Shown one piece after another: positions 50,416 through 62,100 of a stretch of 64,000 nt of DNA (positions within the stretch are counted from its first letter, which is position 1; the number at the start of each line of letters is the position of its first letter). The position numbers were made by a program, and so were the translations under genes. The stretch comes from an uncultured Christensenella sp. (GTDB taxonomy: Bacteria > Bacillota > Clostridia > Christensenellales > Borkfalkiaceae), in contig CAJTPJ010000002.1 in NCBI GenBank assembly GCA_910578145.1, positions 124,001 through 188,000 on the forward strand, written 5' to 3'. The notes under the pieces were generated by a model. The model was not told the DNA's origin. It saw nothing but the letters and a program-made list of their open reading frames with translations, and did no database searches.

Positions 50416-51702
50416 TTAGGACTCTGTGTGGGTGTAAGTCGTTTTGGTACCGTCGTAGTTATTAATCGTACAGGTAGTTCCCGAACTTACTTTTATCGAC
50501 GTGCAATCGCCGTCGGAATCAAATCCGCCGAAAAGCCAAGTGTCTTCGCTTCCGTTATTGAGATAACTGTTTTCGCCGAGAGTTATATCAAGTTTGCCGC
50601 CTACTGTGAAGTTGCTTATTTTAGCACCGTCTTCGATAGACCTGCAAACCAGGTAAACGCTTGCCCAAACGTTGCTTCGCACAGAGAATTTTGCCGTTAA
50701 GTTTTCAAAACTTACGTCGGTTATCTCCGCGCTTGAACGGATAGTTCCGAATATGGAAGCAAATGCGTTTTGCGCCAACATACTGCTACTTGTTACGGTA
50801 AGATTTAATATCTTATAACCGTTACCGCGTATCTTGCCAGAGAACGTTGAACGGTAATTAACCGTAAGCGAGCTGCAATCGATATCATTTAAAAGGTAGT
50901 AATTCCCCGAACCGCCCGAACTTGAGAACATAGTAGTAATTCCCGAAGTGTTTTCAACTATAGTCCATTTACCTTTTATATATTTTGCATATATAGTCAA
51001 GTCTTCTTCGTTATCTTCGGGTGCAACCAGCGGCCACTCTACGGGAGTTTCGCAGTTTTCGTCCTGATAATACGCTATAAAAGTATAATCGTTAGTATCA
51101 AGCAAGTTTCTTCCGGGGAAATATACGTCGCCCGTGATATAGGTTTCGTTTATCGTGTCGCCTGGTTTGTATTCATTACCCATTGCGTCGGTAAGCGAGT
51201 CGCAGTCTTCAAGAGCAAGGTTTATCAACAGCTTAGGCACTTCAATCCAATCTCCGCACACGAAGTAATGGTCGCCTTCTTTCAGTTCTATTGAAAAGTC
51301 AAAAAGCTCTTCAGCCATTTGAATGCCCTTGGCAGGGTCAAATTTTTCGCCCTCGACGTATTCGGAAGAATCGCTATACAGCGGATTTCCGTCGTCGCTC
51401 AATTTAACGGCGTACCACCCTGTAAATACGGAGCCGTGCTTATCGTCAAGCTGCGCACTGCCGCTGTTTGGTCTGTTTACGCTTATATCGTAAGGCATTG
51501 TGCCCGCCGAATAGTACATTTCTTTAATTTGGGTTTTATCCTCAAACTGTCCGCCGTTGAGAAAATACGTTACGCGCGCGGTTAATTCATACTTATCTAA
51601 AATATCGTCAAGCGTAGAATTTAACTTACAGCCTGCAAACAGACACATCGCGGCGATAAACGCAAAAACCGTAATTAAAACTAATTTCCTACTCTTTATC
51701 AT
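50416..51702 (-). CDS. Surface lipoprotein with Listeria-Bacteroides-type repeat region and GLUG-like C-terminus
   Basis: A 428-residue lipoprotein with signal peptide and lipobox LFAGC (Cys about 25). It has a region with the InlB/Flg_new repeat look: VTYFLNGGQF, then FTGWYAV, and a second YTFIAYY...YAKYIKGKW unit. The C-terminal part (about 275-415) has YYLLNDIDCSSL, FSGKIRGNGYKILNL and FASIFGTIRSSAEITDVSFENL, the beta-helical GLUG-like pattern also found in the 1368-residue protein upstream. I start at the ATG at 51702, whose ATGA overlaps the subtilase stop; a longer frame runs into the subtilase. Likely adhesion or substrate capture. Confidence 0.8.
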   Translation of the reverse strand: MIKSRKLVLITVFAFIAAMCLFAGCKLNSTLDDILDKYELTARVTYFLNGGQFEDKTQIKEMYYSAGTMPYDISVNRPNSGSAQLDDKHGSVFTGWYAVKLSDDGNPLYSDSSEYVEGEKFDPAKGIQMAEELFDFSIELKEGDHYFVCGDWIEVPKLLINLALEDCDSLTDAMGNEYKPGDTINETYITGDVYFPGRNLLDTNDYTFIAYYQDENCETPVEWPLVAPEDNEEDLTIYAKYIKGKWTIVENTSGITTMFSSSGGSGNYYLLNDIDCSSLTVNYRSTFSGKIRGNGYKILNLTVTSSSMLAQNAFASIFGTIRSSAEITDVSFENLTAKFSVRSNVWASVYLVCRSIEDGAKISNFTVGGKLDITLGENSYLNNGSEDTWLFGGFDSDGDCTSIKVSSGTTCTINNYDGTKTTYTHTES

Positions 51703-54700
51703 TTGATACCTCTGTCCTTCTTGCGCGAAACTGCAACCGCCGTAACGGCTAAGCCTACAACGGCAATAACCGCCAACGAAACGCTTGCGCCGGCAACGCT
51801 TCCGCAACCTTCTTCCTTATCGGGATTTGTCGATTCGTTGGTTACGTCAATTCTAATTCTAAGCGAACCGCTATAGCCTTTAAGCGACAAACGCACTTCG
51901 TTATTTAATTCGTTAAGAGGTCCCGTAGGGCTAACCAACGTAACGTCGTTCATATCGGCTTCCTCGGTGGAATAATCGTCGTATTCGATTATTACTTGCA
52001 AGCCCGTCATATCAAACGTTTCGCCTACTTTATACTGCGTTTTAAAGTTGCCCGATGCGGAAAGTCTTACAATATTAACTTGAATTCCGAATATGGGTTT
52101 AACGTCGCGCAGCGCCGTTTCCAACGCAAATAATTTTGCTATTCTTTCGCTGCCGGCAAGCTCTACCTGCTCTGCATCGTTACGGATATTATTGTAATAT
52201 TCGTGCGCACGCTTAATATTTTCGGCAAGCAATTCAACGTCGCCTTTGCTTGCGGTTGATAAATTCCAACCAGCAACAGTATTTGCTTCGGGCGCATCAT
52301 CGATAATTTCTATAAACGAGTGGGTATCTGCCGCCATTGCCGTGCCCGTTAACACCGTATTTGCAAAATATTGCGAATATATATAGTTGTCGTAACCCGT
52401 GCCGTTAGTGGGGCGGCGGATTGTAAGCGGCGTTACGTTAACGCCCGAACCCGCTACGAAATAGTAAACGAAGTAATCTTCAAAGTTAGCGTAGTAATAG
52501 CCGCGGATATTCTGCCCCGACGCGTCGATAAACGCGTCAACAGTTGCCGAATATTCGGTTTCAAGCGCGGGCGCGGTTACGCCTTTAAACTCGAAATCGG
52601 TAACGCCGCTTTGATAAAACGCCATTGCGCCTATATTTTTAAGGCTATAAGGCAAAATTATTTTCCCTGCTTTCCCGTATAGGTTACGGAATGCGTGACC
52701 TTCTACGGACACGGTGTTATCTGCAACGCTGTAAGTTTCAAACGATTTAGCCGTGGGGAATGCAACCAAAGCATAGCCGTTATCCCCTGCATATCTGTAA
52801 AGCACGCCGCTTTCGTCAACCCAATAGCTGGGGTTACCAGAGGCTACGGTAAAACCGACCAGCGAGGGCGAAGCCGCAAACGCGCCGTCGCCTATGCCGT
52901 AAAGTTTATCGTACTTGCCGCCGTCTTGTTCAGAAGCGATAAGTTTGTAATCACGTACTAATTTTACTTTAAGCGTGGCGGGAATTTCAACCGTTTCTTC
53001 ATTGCCGCCGAAGAAAGCGAATTTACCAACGTTTTCGGCTACGGGAATACTTACTTTCGTGTAAGATTTGCCCGAAGTAATCATAAACGCACCGTCGCCT
53101 ATCAGCTTTGCTTTTGCAAGAGTAAGCTCGCCGAGTTTATTATTGTTGTAAAACGCGTAATCGCCTATATTTTCAACGTTAGCCAAGCCGCTTACAACAA
53201 GCGAATTGCAGTTGTAGAATGCGTAATTTTCAACGGTATTTACCGTAGCAAGCGATATTGTCGTAAGTTTTGTGCAGTTGTAGAATGCGCCGTCGCCTAT
53301 CGTTGTTACCGTTGCGGGAATGGTTACGTTTGTAAACTTTAATCTGCCGCCGTTTCTTTCCGAAGCGAAAGTGTACGTTCCTATAGTAGTTGCGCCGTCG
53401 GCAAACGTAGCCGAGGTAAGCGCCGGCGTATTAAAGAAAGTGTATGCGCCAAGCGAAGTTACCGCGGGCAGTTTAGCCGAAGTAAGCGCAATGCAACCCT
53501 CGAAAGTTCTGTCGCCTATCTTCTTCAAATTGCCGCCTAGCTCCGCAACCGTAAGATTTTTACAGTTGTTGAATACTCCGCTTCCAAATTCAACCGCGTT
53601 AGTAGGTGCGTAATTTACGCTTTGAATATTAGTTTCCGCAAACGCATAGTCGCCTACGTAGGTTACGCTGACGGGTATAGCAAGCGAAGTAAGGTTTGTG
53701 CCTTGGAACGCCGAAGCGCCGATAATTTTTACGTCGTTGCCGAAAGTTACGGTTTCAAGGCGGCTGTTAAGGAACGCGCCTTCGCCTATTTCGGTAATTC
53801 CGCTTAAATCAATGCTTGTAATTTCGGCGTCTGCAAACGCGTAAGGCGCTATTGAGGTTACGCCTGCGGGCAGAGTATACGAATTTACCGCGCCGCCGAT
53901 ATATTTAAGCAATACAGTACCGCTTATAATTGCATTATCGGTTACAGTATAGTTATCTTGCACCGAGCTTACGCCGCTGAACGCGCCCGCTCCTATATAT
54001 TCGATACCCGCGGGCAACTTAATGCCGTTTAAATTAGTGTTGGCAAACGCGTATGAACCTATGGACTTAACCGTGCTGTTTGTAAACGTTACGGTAGTAA
54101 GGTCTTCGCAGTTTTCAAATGCAGAAGCGGATATTTTTGCCTCGCTTACGTCCTTGAAAGTTACGCTTTGAAGTCCGCTGTTGGCAAACGCACCGTAGCC
54201 TACGGTTGAAGTTAAAATAGTTATATCTTTAAGATTTGTACAACCTTCGTATTCTGTATGCTTGTTAACCCATTCACCGTTTGAATAATCGTATTCAACG
54301 TAATGATGGTCAACGTAAGCAAACATACCCGCGCCAAGCGCAGTGAATTTGCCTGTTTCAACCTTATTAAGCGAAGTACAGCCGCTGAACACGTTAGCTC
54401 CCGCAACATGAAGTCCGGTAGCGTCAAACGAGGTAAGCGACGAGCAACCGATAAACGCGCGGTCGTAGGCAGTACCTATAGCCGAAGACTTAACGATTTT
54501 TTCAAGGCTTACGCAATCTTTAAACGTTTCCTTGCCCAAAGTAATTACTTTTACGTAGCTTAAATCAAGTACTTTAAGCGAAGTACAACCTTCAAACGCG
54601 TATTTGTTTATAAGTTTCAAATCCGAGTCGGCAACGAAATTGGGGTTGTTGTTTAACTGCTCTTCGCCGTCGTCGCTTATAAAGTAAACCCCTTCGAGAT

Positions 54701-57700
54701 TTGTACAGCCTTTAAACGCGTTTTTACCGATTTCCGTAACGGTTTTGGGAATGATTACTTTTCTTATAACCGTATTGTCTTTGAACGCGTCCTCGCCAAT
54801 AGATATAACGCTGAGGTCGGACGGGAACACGACTACGTTAGGTTCGCCTTTATAGGTTTCGCCCTCGCCGCGGTAGCGGGTTAGCGACATATTGCTTACG
54901 GTAAACTCGTTTTGCACGTTAAACGAAGCGTTTTTAAAGTACTGCATACCGTTTGCCGTGATTGTTGCGCTGATGGTTACGGAACCTTTTTTCTTTGTAT
55001 GAACAAGTCCGTTTTCGTCAACCGTTGCCGTATCGGGCGCGTTTGACGACCAGCTAACCGTAAAATCGCCGTTGTAGTACCAAGGCGTTGCCACAATTTC
55101 AAGCTGGACGTCCTCGCCCGCGTAAAGAGGCTGGGAAATGTTGCCGGGTTTATGCAAAGTTTCGTCCGCTGTGATTATAGTACCAAAATCGAAAGAAAGC
55201 CCTTTTATACTGCTAACCGTATCGGTTACGGTTACGTATATTTCTTTTGAAACGCCTTTATGGTTTGTAACGAGTACGGGATATGCTTTGCCGTTGGTGC
55301 ATTTTCTGCCGACTATTTCTCCGTTTTTAACTTCGATATAGCTTGTAGGCGAAGACCAACCGAAATTGGAAAGGTCTGCGTTTCCTTCGTATACAAGGCT
55401 TGCCTTGTGCATTTCGTTTATGCCGATAGTTATTTTATCTTCGCCCTCTGCAAGCTCGAAAGTATCGGGCAATACGTTTCTGTTAAGCGAAGTTTCCAAA
55501 TCCACGCTGGTATTTAAACCTCTTAACAGATATGTCGTATGGTTGAGAGCGTAGTCGTCAAGTTCTACCGCAAGCGTATCTTTATACTTATCCCAAATAT
55601 CCGTAACTTCAATAGAAACGGTTGTAGTGCCGTTTTTATTTGCGTTTCTTACGGGAGTGACGTAGTCGGTTGCAAGTTTAAGTTCCTGCTTACCGGTTGA
55701 ATCGTCAAGATAGCATAACTTAATCGACTGCGCGTAATGATTGTCGAAAACGTCGAGGTCGAGATAAATTTTTTGAATATCTTTATTGTTTGCGTCGGTG
55801 GTATTGAAATATCTCAAGCGAGCGTCTTTAAGAACGGGCGCTTCGTAATCGACGTAGAAATCAAATTTAAAGGTATTTTCTTCAGTTTGCTTGGAATTTT
55901 CGTTGAAACGGAAGTCCATTTCCATAGTGTACTTTCCGTTTGCCATAAGCCCAAGCTCAGCCGCTGTAAGTCTTAGCTCGATAAACGCAGGACGCGCCGA
56001 GCCGCCGCTTGCATACGCTTTACTAAGCCTGTTTTTTACTCCCGAAGTGACGACTTCGCCCGTCTGCGCGTCGTAAAGTTTATAGTTTACGTACTTCGCG
56101 TTTCTTAAAAGACCGGCGTAAACGCACCTTATACTGTAAGTCGTTACATAGTTGCCTATACCCTCTTCGCTAACGATATCGTTAAACATCGAAATTGCGC
56201 AATATTCCATATTGGCGTACATAGGGTCTGCACTTTCGTCAACGGTATACAGGTACGAACCGAGGGGAATTACGAAATTATCGTCGTTATAAGAACCGAA
56301 AGGCTGGGTGGGCCAAATGGTTGCCGAAGGCTTTTGGTCGTCGAGAATGGACGAATCCTGCTCGAACTCGGCAATTTCAAACGCCGTATAATCAAGCATA
56401 GGCGCTTCTTCCCAGTCACCGTAGAAAGAAAGGAACGGAACGTTGAGTTCACATTGTCCCTCGTCCTCTGCAACGAGTTTTATAAAACCTTCAACGAACA
56501 TACCGTTTTCAAAACTTTCGTCAAGGTATTTCTTTTCGTCTTCGTGCAATCTAAGCGTTACGTCAAGCATAACGGATTCGCCCGCCGCAACGGTTATCTT
56601 TTCAACTTTTTTGCCGTTTACCGAAAATTCGGGAGCGATTTTATCAAGCATTTTCGCTCTTTCGGCAACTGCAATACCCTCGCTGTCAAGCGTTTCAGTC
56701 ATAAACAACGCCTGAGGTACGAAAGTTAACGCTTTATCAGACCTGAAATTTTTAACCTTAAAGTTAAAGGAATATACGCCCGTTTTATCCTTGTCGTATA
56801 TAGCTTTGCCGTCTTTATCGTAGCCTATTTCAATTTTAGGTCTGCCGTCTTTTTGGTCGTAATAATACTTGGTATCGGCGTCCGTATAAGCGTAAGCGCC
56901 GGTATTTACTATATTGTCGAGATTTGCAAGCCCAGAACCCTGTTTACGGGGGGAATAAGGCAAACCGTTTTCGTCGCGCGCGGTAGAAGCCGTGCTTAAC
57001 ATAAGCTGGTTGGTTACTTTAATTATTTCCGAAGGCTCTGCATCGGCGCTTACGAGCGCACTGTTGCTCTTAACGTAATTTCTTACAAGCGCGGTAAGCC
57101 CAGCCATATTGGGCGCCGCCATTGAAGTACCGCTTTGCTCGTTATATCCGCCGGGTACGGTTGAAGTAATTTCGCCGCCGTGCGCGGTAATTTCGGGTTT
57201 AATCTTCAAGTCGGGAGTAGGTCCCCACGACGAGAAGTTGCTCATAAAAGGGCCTGCCGAAAGACTTTTGTCCATCGTCAGCGTACCCGTCTGATTGGAT
57301 TTATTAACGAGCGACAAGAGTTTGTTTCCCGCGTCCATAGTAATAGAAACGGCGGGAATAAAATCTTCCTCTTCGACGTCGCCGAGCGACATTCTGATAG
57401 TACCGGAAACGTTGTTCCATACTATTGCCGCTTTCGCCTTTTCCTTTGCCGCAAGTTCTATCTTTTCTTGGAACGAGTTTACGCCGCGCTTGATAAGAAC
57501 TATTTTACCTTCAACGTCCTTATTGCGGTAATCGCTCTTTTGTCCAAGTCCTACGTTTACGTATTCAAACTCAGCCCTTTCACTATCGCCCAAAACGAGG
57601 TCAATGAAATCAAACTGTTCTCCGCCGCCGCTGGAAGCGTTTTCAATAAATATAGCCGAGCCGTCGCTTGCCGCAAGATATTCCGTCTTTTGTCCGCTTA

Positions 57701-59093
57701 TACTTGCTACGGAAAGCGCCGCATAATAAGTTGACGGCGAACCTACCGTGCCGGAATCGGGGTTAGAAGCTAAGTTAGTGCCGTAAACACTGCCGTAACC
57801 CGCGCTGTAATCGTTACTTGCCGCACAAATAAGGCTTATGCCGGATTTTTGTATGCGGTCGAAAATGGCGTTATATATCTGCCCTTCCCAATCTCCGTCG
57901 TCAGTGGTTGTAAAGCCTGCCGTTGTACCAAGGCTCATATTAATAACGTCAACGCCGAGGTTTGCGCAGTCTTCAAGCGCGGACATAATGTTTTGGCTTT
58001 CCGCACCGCCAAGAGATTCGCTGTCAAGGTTATCTGTAAAAGTTTTGCAAATTACGAGTTGCGCGTGTGGAGCAACGCCCGTAAAAGGTTCGTCTACGGG
58101 GTTACCGTCTTTATCGTCGTAACCGTCTTCGTTATAGCCGCCGATAATACCTGCTACGTGAGTACCGTGGTTGGAATACGAGGGATAAACGTCCGCGTCG
58201 TCGTCCGCATAGTCAAATGCAAAAGGAATTTTTTCGCTTACATAAACGTCGTCTACTGTAAGCGTACCGCCGTTTTGGGCAATTCTCTTTGCCGCCGCAA
58301 AAGGCGTTTGGCTGGTAGCCATAAGGTCCGCAACGTCTGATTTGGACATACGGGGATTATCTAAAGACATTTGAAACGCTTCGTGCGTGTAATCAAGTCC
58401 CGTATCTATAACCGCAACTACAACGCCGTCGCCCTTACCCCAAGGATATTCCTCAAGATTGCTATAAGCCGAAGAATCGTAAATACCCGTCTTGTATACG
58501 AACGCGTCGTTGCTTACGGCGTCGTACCCGCCCGAACTTTCCTCTACCTTAGGCGCAAGATAAGTTTGAGCTATGGACGCGTTGGCTACGCCGCCAAAAT
58601 TTTTAATTTTGCTTACGTAAGAAGTGTTAACTTCTATTGCAACAGCGTTGGCAACCGTAGTATAAGTGCTTTTAATTTCGTACTTAATGCCCTGCGAAGT
58701 GAGTTTGTTGAAGAAAGTCTTCTGCTCCCTGTCTATTTCGCGCAACGCAGCAAAACCCTCGGGTGTTTGCAGATAGTCCGAAACGGAAACGTCTTTGCTT
58801 TTTAAATCAAGAATACAGCTACCGTTCAACGCAACTATAACCGTTCTGGTTTCGTAACCGGAATCGTTGCCTTCAAGTACGGACGAATTAAAGTTTGACG
58901 ACGTTAAATTAGCCGTATCAAACTGTTTAGTTACGTCCGTATAAGATAAACTCGTGGTGCTGTTGGTTCCGTTTTCCTTGCCGTTTCCGTTACCGCTGCC
59001 CAAATCGGCACAACCCGCCGCCAACGATAGACACATAGTAATCGACAAGCAAGCGATTGCGGAACGCTTTAATTTGCTCCTTCTTAAACTCAT
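51699..59093 (-). CDS. Giant cell-surface subtilase (S8) lipoprotein with PA domain and BspA-type leucine-rich repeats
   Basis: A 2464-residue surface protease. Signal peptide and lipobox LAAGC (Cys 28); propeptide-like region (about 80-185); catalytic triad Asp230 (VIDTG), His309 (NHGTHVAG), Ser657 (SGTSMAAP), oxyanion Asn about 427; PA-type insertion (about 485-605). Fn3-like beta domains follow to about 1280, then a Big_2-like domain (about 1300-1400), some 20 or more LRR_5/BspA repeats (about 1410-2170, pattern IGxxAFxxCxxLxxVxL), a Big_3-like domain (about 2340-2430), and a C-terminal membrane helix (about 2437-2457) with a KK tail. No LPxTG motif. Layout recalls lactocepin/C5a peptidase fused to an adhesin. 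Confidence 0.93.
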   Translation of the reverse strand: MSLRRSKLKRSAIACLSITMCLSLAAGCADLGSGNGNGKENGTNSTTSLSYTDVTKQFDTANLTSSNFNSSVLEGNDSGYETRTVIVALNGSCILDLKSKDVSVSDYLQTPEGFAALREIDREQKTFFNKLTSQGIKYEIKSTYTTVANAVAIEVNTSYVSKIKNFGGVANASIAQTYLAPKVEESSGGYDAVSNDAFVYKTGIYDSSAYSNLEEYPWGKGDGVVVAVIDTGLDYTHEAFQMSLDNPRMSKSDVADLMATSQTPFAAAKRIAQNGGTLTVDDVYVSEKIPFAFDYADDDADVYPSYSNHGTHVAGIIGGYNEDGYDDKDGNPVDEPFTGVAPHAQLVICKTFTDNLDSESLGGAESQNIMSALEDCANLGVDVINMSLGTTAGFTTTDDGDWEGQIYNAIFDRIQKSGISLICAASNDYSAGYGSVYGTNLASNPDSGTVGSPSTYYAALSVASISGQKTEYLAASDGSAIFIENASSGGGEQFDFIDLVLGDSERAEFEYVNVGLGQKSDYRNKDVEGKIVLIKRGVNSFQEKIELAAKEKAKAAIVWNNVSGTIRMSLGDVEEEDFIPAVSITMDAGNKLLSLVNKSNQTGTLTMDKSLSAGPFMSNFSSWGPTPDLKIKPEITAHGGEITSTVPGGYNEQSGTSMAAPNMAGLTALVRNYVKSNSALVSADAEPSEIIKVTNQLMLSTASTARDENGLPYSPRKQGSGLANLDNIVNTGAYAYTDADTKYYYDQKDGRPKIEIGYDKDGKAIYDKDKTGVYSFNFKVKNFRSDKALTFVPQALFMTETLDSEGIAVAERAKMLDKIAPEFSVNGKKVEKITVAAGESVMLDVTLRLHEDEKKYLDESFENGMFVEGFIKLVAEDEGQCELNVPFLSFYGDWEEAPMLDYTAFEIAEFEQDSSILDDQKPSATIWPTQPFGSYNDDNFVIPLGSYLYTVDESADPMYANMEYCAISMFNDIVSEEGIGNYVTTYSIRCVYAGLLRNAKYVNYKLYDAQTGEVVTSGVKNRLSKAYASGGSARPAFIELRLTAAELGLMANGKYTMEMDFRFNENSKQTEENTFKFDFYVDYEAPVLKDARLRYFNTTDANNKDIQKIYLDLDVFDNHYAQSIKLCYLDDSTGKQELKLATDYVTPVRNANKNGTTTVSIEVTDIWDKYKDTLAVELDDYALNHTTYLLRGLNTSVDLETSLNRNVLPDTFELAEGEDKITIGINEMHKASLVYEGNADLSNFGWSSPTSYIEVKNGEIVGRKCTNGKAYPVLVTNHKGVSKEIYVTVTDTVSSIKGLSFDFGTIITADETLHKPGNISQPLYAGEDVQLEIVATPWYYNGDFTVSWSSNAPDTATVDENGLVHTKKKGSVTISATITANGMQYFKNASFNVQNEFTVSNMSLTRYRGEGETYKGEPNVVVFPSDLSVISIGEDAFKDNTVIRKVIIPKTVTEIGKNAFKGCTNLEGVYFISDDGEEQLNNNPNFVADSDLKLINKYAFEGCTSLKVLDLSYVKVITLGKETFKDCVSLEKIVKSSAIGTAYDRAFIGCSSLTSFDATGLHVAGANVFSGCTSLNKVETGKFTALGAGMFAYVDHHYVEYDYSNGEWVNKHTEYEGCTNLKDITILTSTVGYGAFANSGLQSVTFKDVSEAKISASAFENCEDLTTVTFTNSTVKSIGSYAFANTNLNGIKLPAGIEYIGAGAFSGVSSVQDNYTVTDNAIISGTVLLKYIGGAVNSYTLPAGVTSIAPYAFADAEITSIDLSGITEIGEGAFLNSRLETVTFGNDVKIIGASAFQGTNLTSLAIPVSVTYVGDYAFAETNIQSVNYAPTNAVEFGSGVFNNCKNLTVAELGGNLKKIGDRTFEGCIALTSAKLPAVTSLGAYTFFNTPALTSATFADGATTIGTYTFASERNGGRLKFTNVTIPATVTTIGDGAFYNCTKLTTISLATVNTVENYAFYNCNSLVVSGLANVENIGDYAFYNNNKLGELTLAKAKLIGDGAFMITSGKSYTKVSIPVAENVGKFAFFGGNEETVEIPATLKVKLVRDYKLIASEQDGGKYDKLYGIGDGAFAASPSLVGFTVASGNPSYWVDESGVLYRYAGDNGYALVAFPTAKSFETYSVADNTVSVEGHAFRNLYGKAGKIILPYSLKNIGAMAFYQSGVTDFEFKGVTAPALETEYSATVDAFIDASGQNIRGYYYANFEDYFVYYFVAGSGVNVTPLTIRRPTNGTGYDNYIYSQYFANTVLTGTAMAADTHSFIEIIDDAPEANTVAGWNLSTASKGDVELLAENIKRAHEYYNNIRNDAEQVELAGSERIAKLFALETALRDVKPIFGIQVNIVRLSASGNFKTQYKVGETFDMTGLQVIIEYDDYSTEEADMNDVTLVSPTGPLNELNNEVRLSLKGYSGSLRIRIDVTNESTNPDKEEGCGSVAGASVSLAVIAVVGLAVTAVAVSRKKDRGIK

Positions 59094-59132
59094 AATAATC
59101 CTCTTTTATTCCGTCAAAAATTCAAAGTAAAA

Positions 59133-62100
59133 TCAATTAAATATAATGGTCTTTTCAACGTGGTTCACAACCCCGTAAACGTCGTCCTCACCCGGTTGGG
59201 AAATAACGAGTTCAGTAAAGTTGCCGTTAACGTTTACAAGCTGGTACGTGCCGCGTTTGCCGTCTATTTCGATAGTTCCGTCAAGGTATATATCGTAATC
59301 TACCTCACCGTCGGTTACCGAAATGATAGGCTGGCTAACCGCGTCGAAAGGTTTCATTTCAAACGCCGTACGCGTACCGTTATTAAATATATTTTCACCC
59401 TTTTTATTGTAAGCCACGGCTTCGAGAACGTACATTTTCGACTCGTTGTCGTATTCCCACATATACATTTTGCCAAAGCGGCGGGTGTAGAAATAAGTTA
59501 TATTTTTAGCGGCGTCAAACGCGATACCTTGCGAATACTTGCTATCTGCAAGTCCGTCAAACTGCATCGTATGCGTTCTGCTCTCGCTGTGGTACCAAGT
59601 ACCAAAATATTCGTCCTGTAACGCAGCGTAATAGTAATCGCCGGAAACGAGATAAGGATAGCTGGAAACTGCTATGTTACCGTCTTCCACGAATATAAGA
59701 TACATAGCAACCGGCTGGGTCATTTCACCGGAGATATACGATAATTTGATATAGTTGCCGTCAGGGTAATATGTGTAAGTTGCCGTGGATTCCATATCCA
59801 TAAACTTACCGCTGGCAGTGTTTGCCAAATTGAAGTTACCAATAGTAATATTGTACATAAACCCGCTTACAGCCCATCTGCCGGTAAAAGAATTACGTAT
59901 TTCAAGCTCTATGCTTGACGAACCACGAGTAAAACGGAACAGATTATTTACTATAGTTATAGAACCGATTTCGTTGCCGTTATACGAATTGAGTAGCGCC
60001 ACTTCAAGGTTTTTATCAGCTATAGTACCGCTCTTTATTTTGTAACCCAATTCCTCGGAAACGTCGCCGCTACTTACAGTAAGTTTACCGCCGCCGCTTA
60101 AGTTACCGCCGCCGTTAAACGTGTAAACGGTACCTTCGTCGTCAACCAACGTATACTCGTAAAGCGCGTCTTTTCTTTCAAGCGTTGCCAAACCGCTACC
60201 GTCGGCAAGTTTGATTATAACCGTGCCGTCTTCGTCGTTATAGCTTAAAGTATATTTTTTGCCGTTATATTCAAACTCGCCTGAAAGCCCGTTTTCAACG
60301 TCAACCTTATACTCTACGCGCTTACCGTCGATAGTCAGAATTCCAAGTTTTTCAATAACTCCGTCCGCCGACTCAACTTCATAAATACCGAAACCGTTAA
60401 AATCGATATCCTTAAAATCAACGCCGTCTATTGCGTTTTCGCCTATCCATTCGCCGCCGTAATTATCAACTAAGTAGAAAACGTGGCCTTCCGTAAATCC
60501 GCCCTGCGCACTGCTAAATAAAATTGCGTTAAGCGTATTGTTTTTAGTCAGTTCGATATAACCGAACAACGACATATCGCCGTTAATTAGCGTATAGCAA
60601 TTTTCACCGAAGAAACCGTCTTTAACGTATCTCAATGCGGAAACGTTGCCGTCAATCCCTATAAGAACTTCGCCTGAAAAATTAACGCCGTAGCCTTCAA
60701 ATTTGAGATAGTTACCTGTGTTAGTGTCAAACCACGTTCCGAATAGGCTGTTAGAATAGCAATAATATTCTTCTTTATTGCCGTCTTTAAACAACAGCAA
60801 CCCGCTTGCGTGCACGGAAACTTTAACTCCGCTTCCGCTAAGCGTAGCCGCGCCGTCCGCACCGACTTCATACGTACCGCGGTCGCTCTCATTACTATTT
60901 ATATAATAAATCCAGTTACCTTCGCCGTCGAAATAGTACTTTTTATTAAGCGTGGCTGATTTTTCCCAATATCCAAAGAACGCATCCGGTCTTGTCAATG
61001 AAGAGTCTTTACTTATTACAAGCGGTTCTTCCGCCGTAAAATAAACGCCGTCATAAAGTTTAAACGATTTACCGTCACTGCCTTTTTCCCCTACGAAATT
61101 GTAGTTGTTGTAATAACGGTTGGGCTCTGAGTCACCGTCTTTAAGTGCTGCAAGCCTTGCAAAAGGCGCGTCGTAGAAGAACAATTTTTCGCCGTCGTAA
61201 GTATATGCCGACTGATAGGAAACGCCGTCCGAGTACACGTACGAGCTATCTTTATTCAACTTTATTTCAACGTTGCGTCCGTTATTATCAAAGTAGTAAG
61301 TCCCTTCTACTGCCGAATAATCCGCAAAACCGATATAGAAAGTTACGTTCCCCGTCAGGATATATCCATAAGGCACGCGCTTAGTTAATTCCTCGTCAAA
61401 GTAATAGCCGTAAGAAGTGTAATCGTCTTCCGAAATAAGCACTTCGCTAAGCCCGCCCTCTGCATATCTGAAATAATCGCACAGCGGGGTGTAATAGTTT
61501 TGGGTAATTTGTATATTGTTTTGTTCGGTAGTATTACCGTTTACAACCTTGCCGCTGTAATCAAAATTAATTACGATAGAATGGCTGTCAACCGTGCCGT
61601 AGTTTATGGTAGGAAAAGAACCGTCTTGTATTACCCAGTCAACTTCCGTCCAATGCAAAGTATTTTTAACAAACGACGCGTTGGTAGCGTTTGCATTGTT
61701 GCCTGAATAACAGTTGTAAACCATTGCCGATTTCTGGTTAATATCAGGCTCTACGCTTAAAGCCACGATATCGCCCGTTTTAGCATATTCGCTACCCAAA
61801 ACGGCCGACGCGCTTATTTTTGCGGTAGAGAAACTATCGGATATAATTGCGTTAACACCCGAATGCCCCGCTATGCCGCCGGCGAGCGCCATACTTTCAT
61901 TATCACCGTAAAGTTTTGAGTTTGCTTCAAATTCACCCGTCGAATAGCAGTTAGCAATCGATGAGTAATCGCCGAGCATACCAGCAATGCCGCCTACGCG
62001 GATTGCGCCGAATATATCACCCGTTGAATAGCTGTTGGCAACTGAAGCCGTAGCCATTTCGTTATCGGAAAATACGTAACCGGAAATTCCACCCGCCGCA

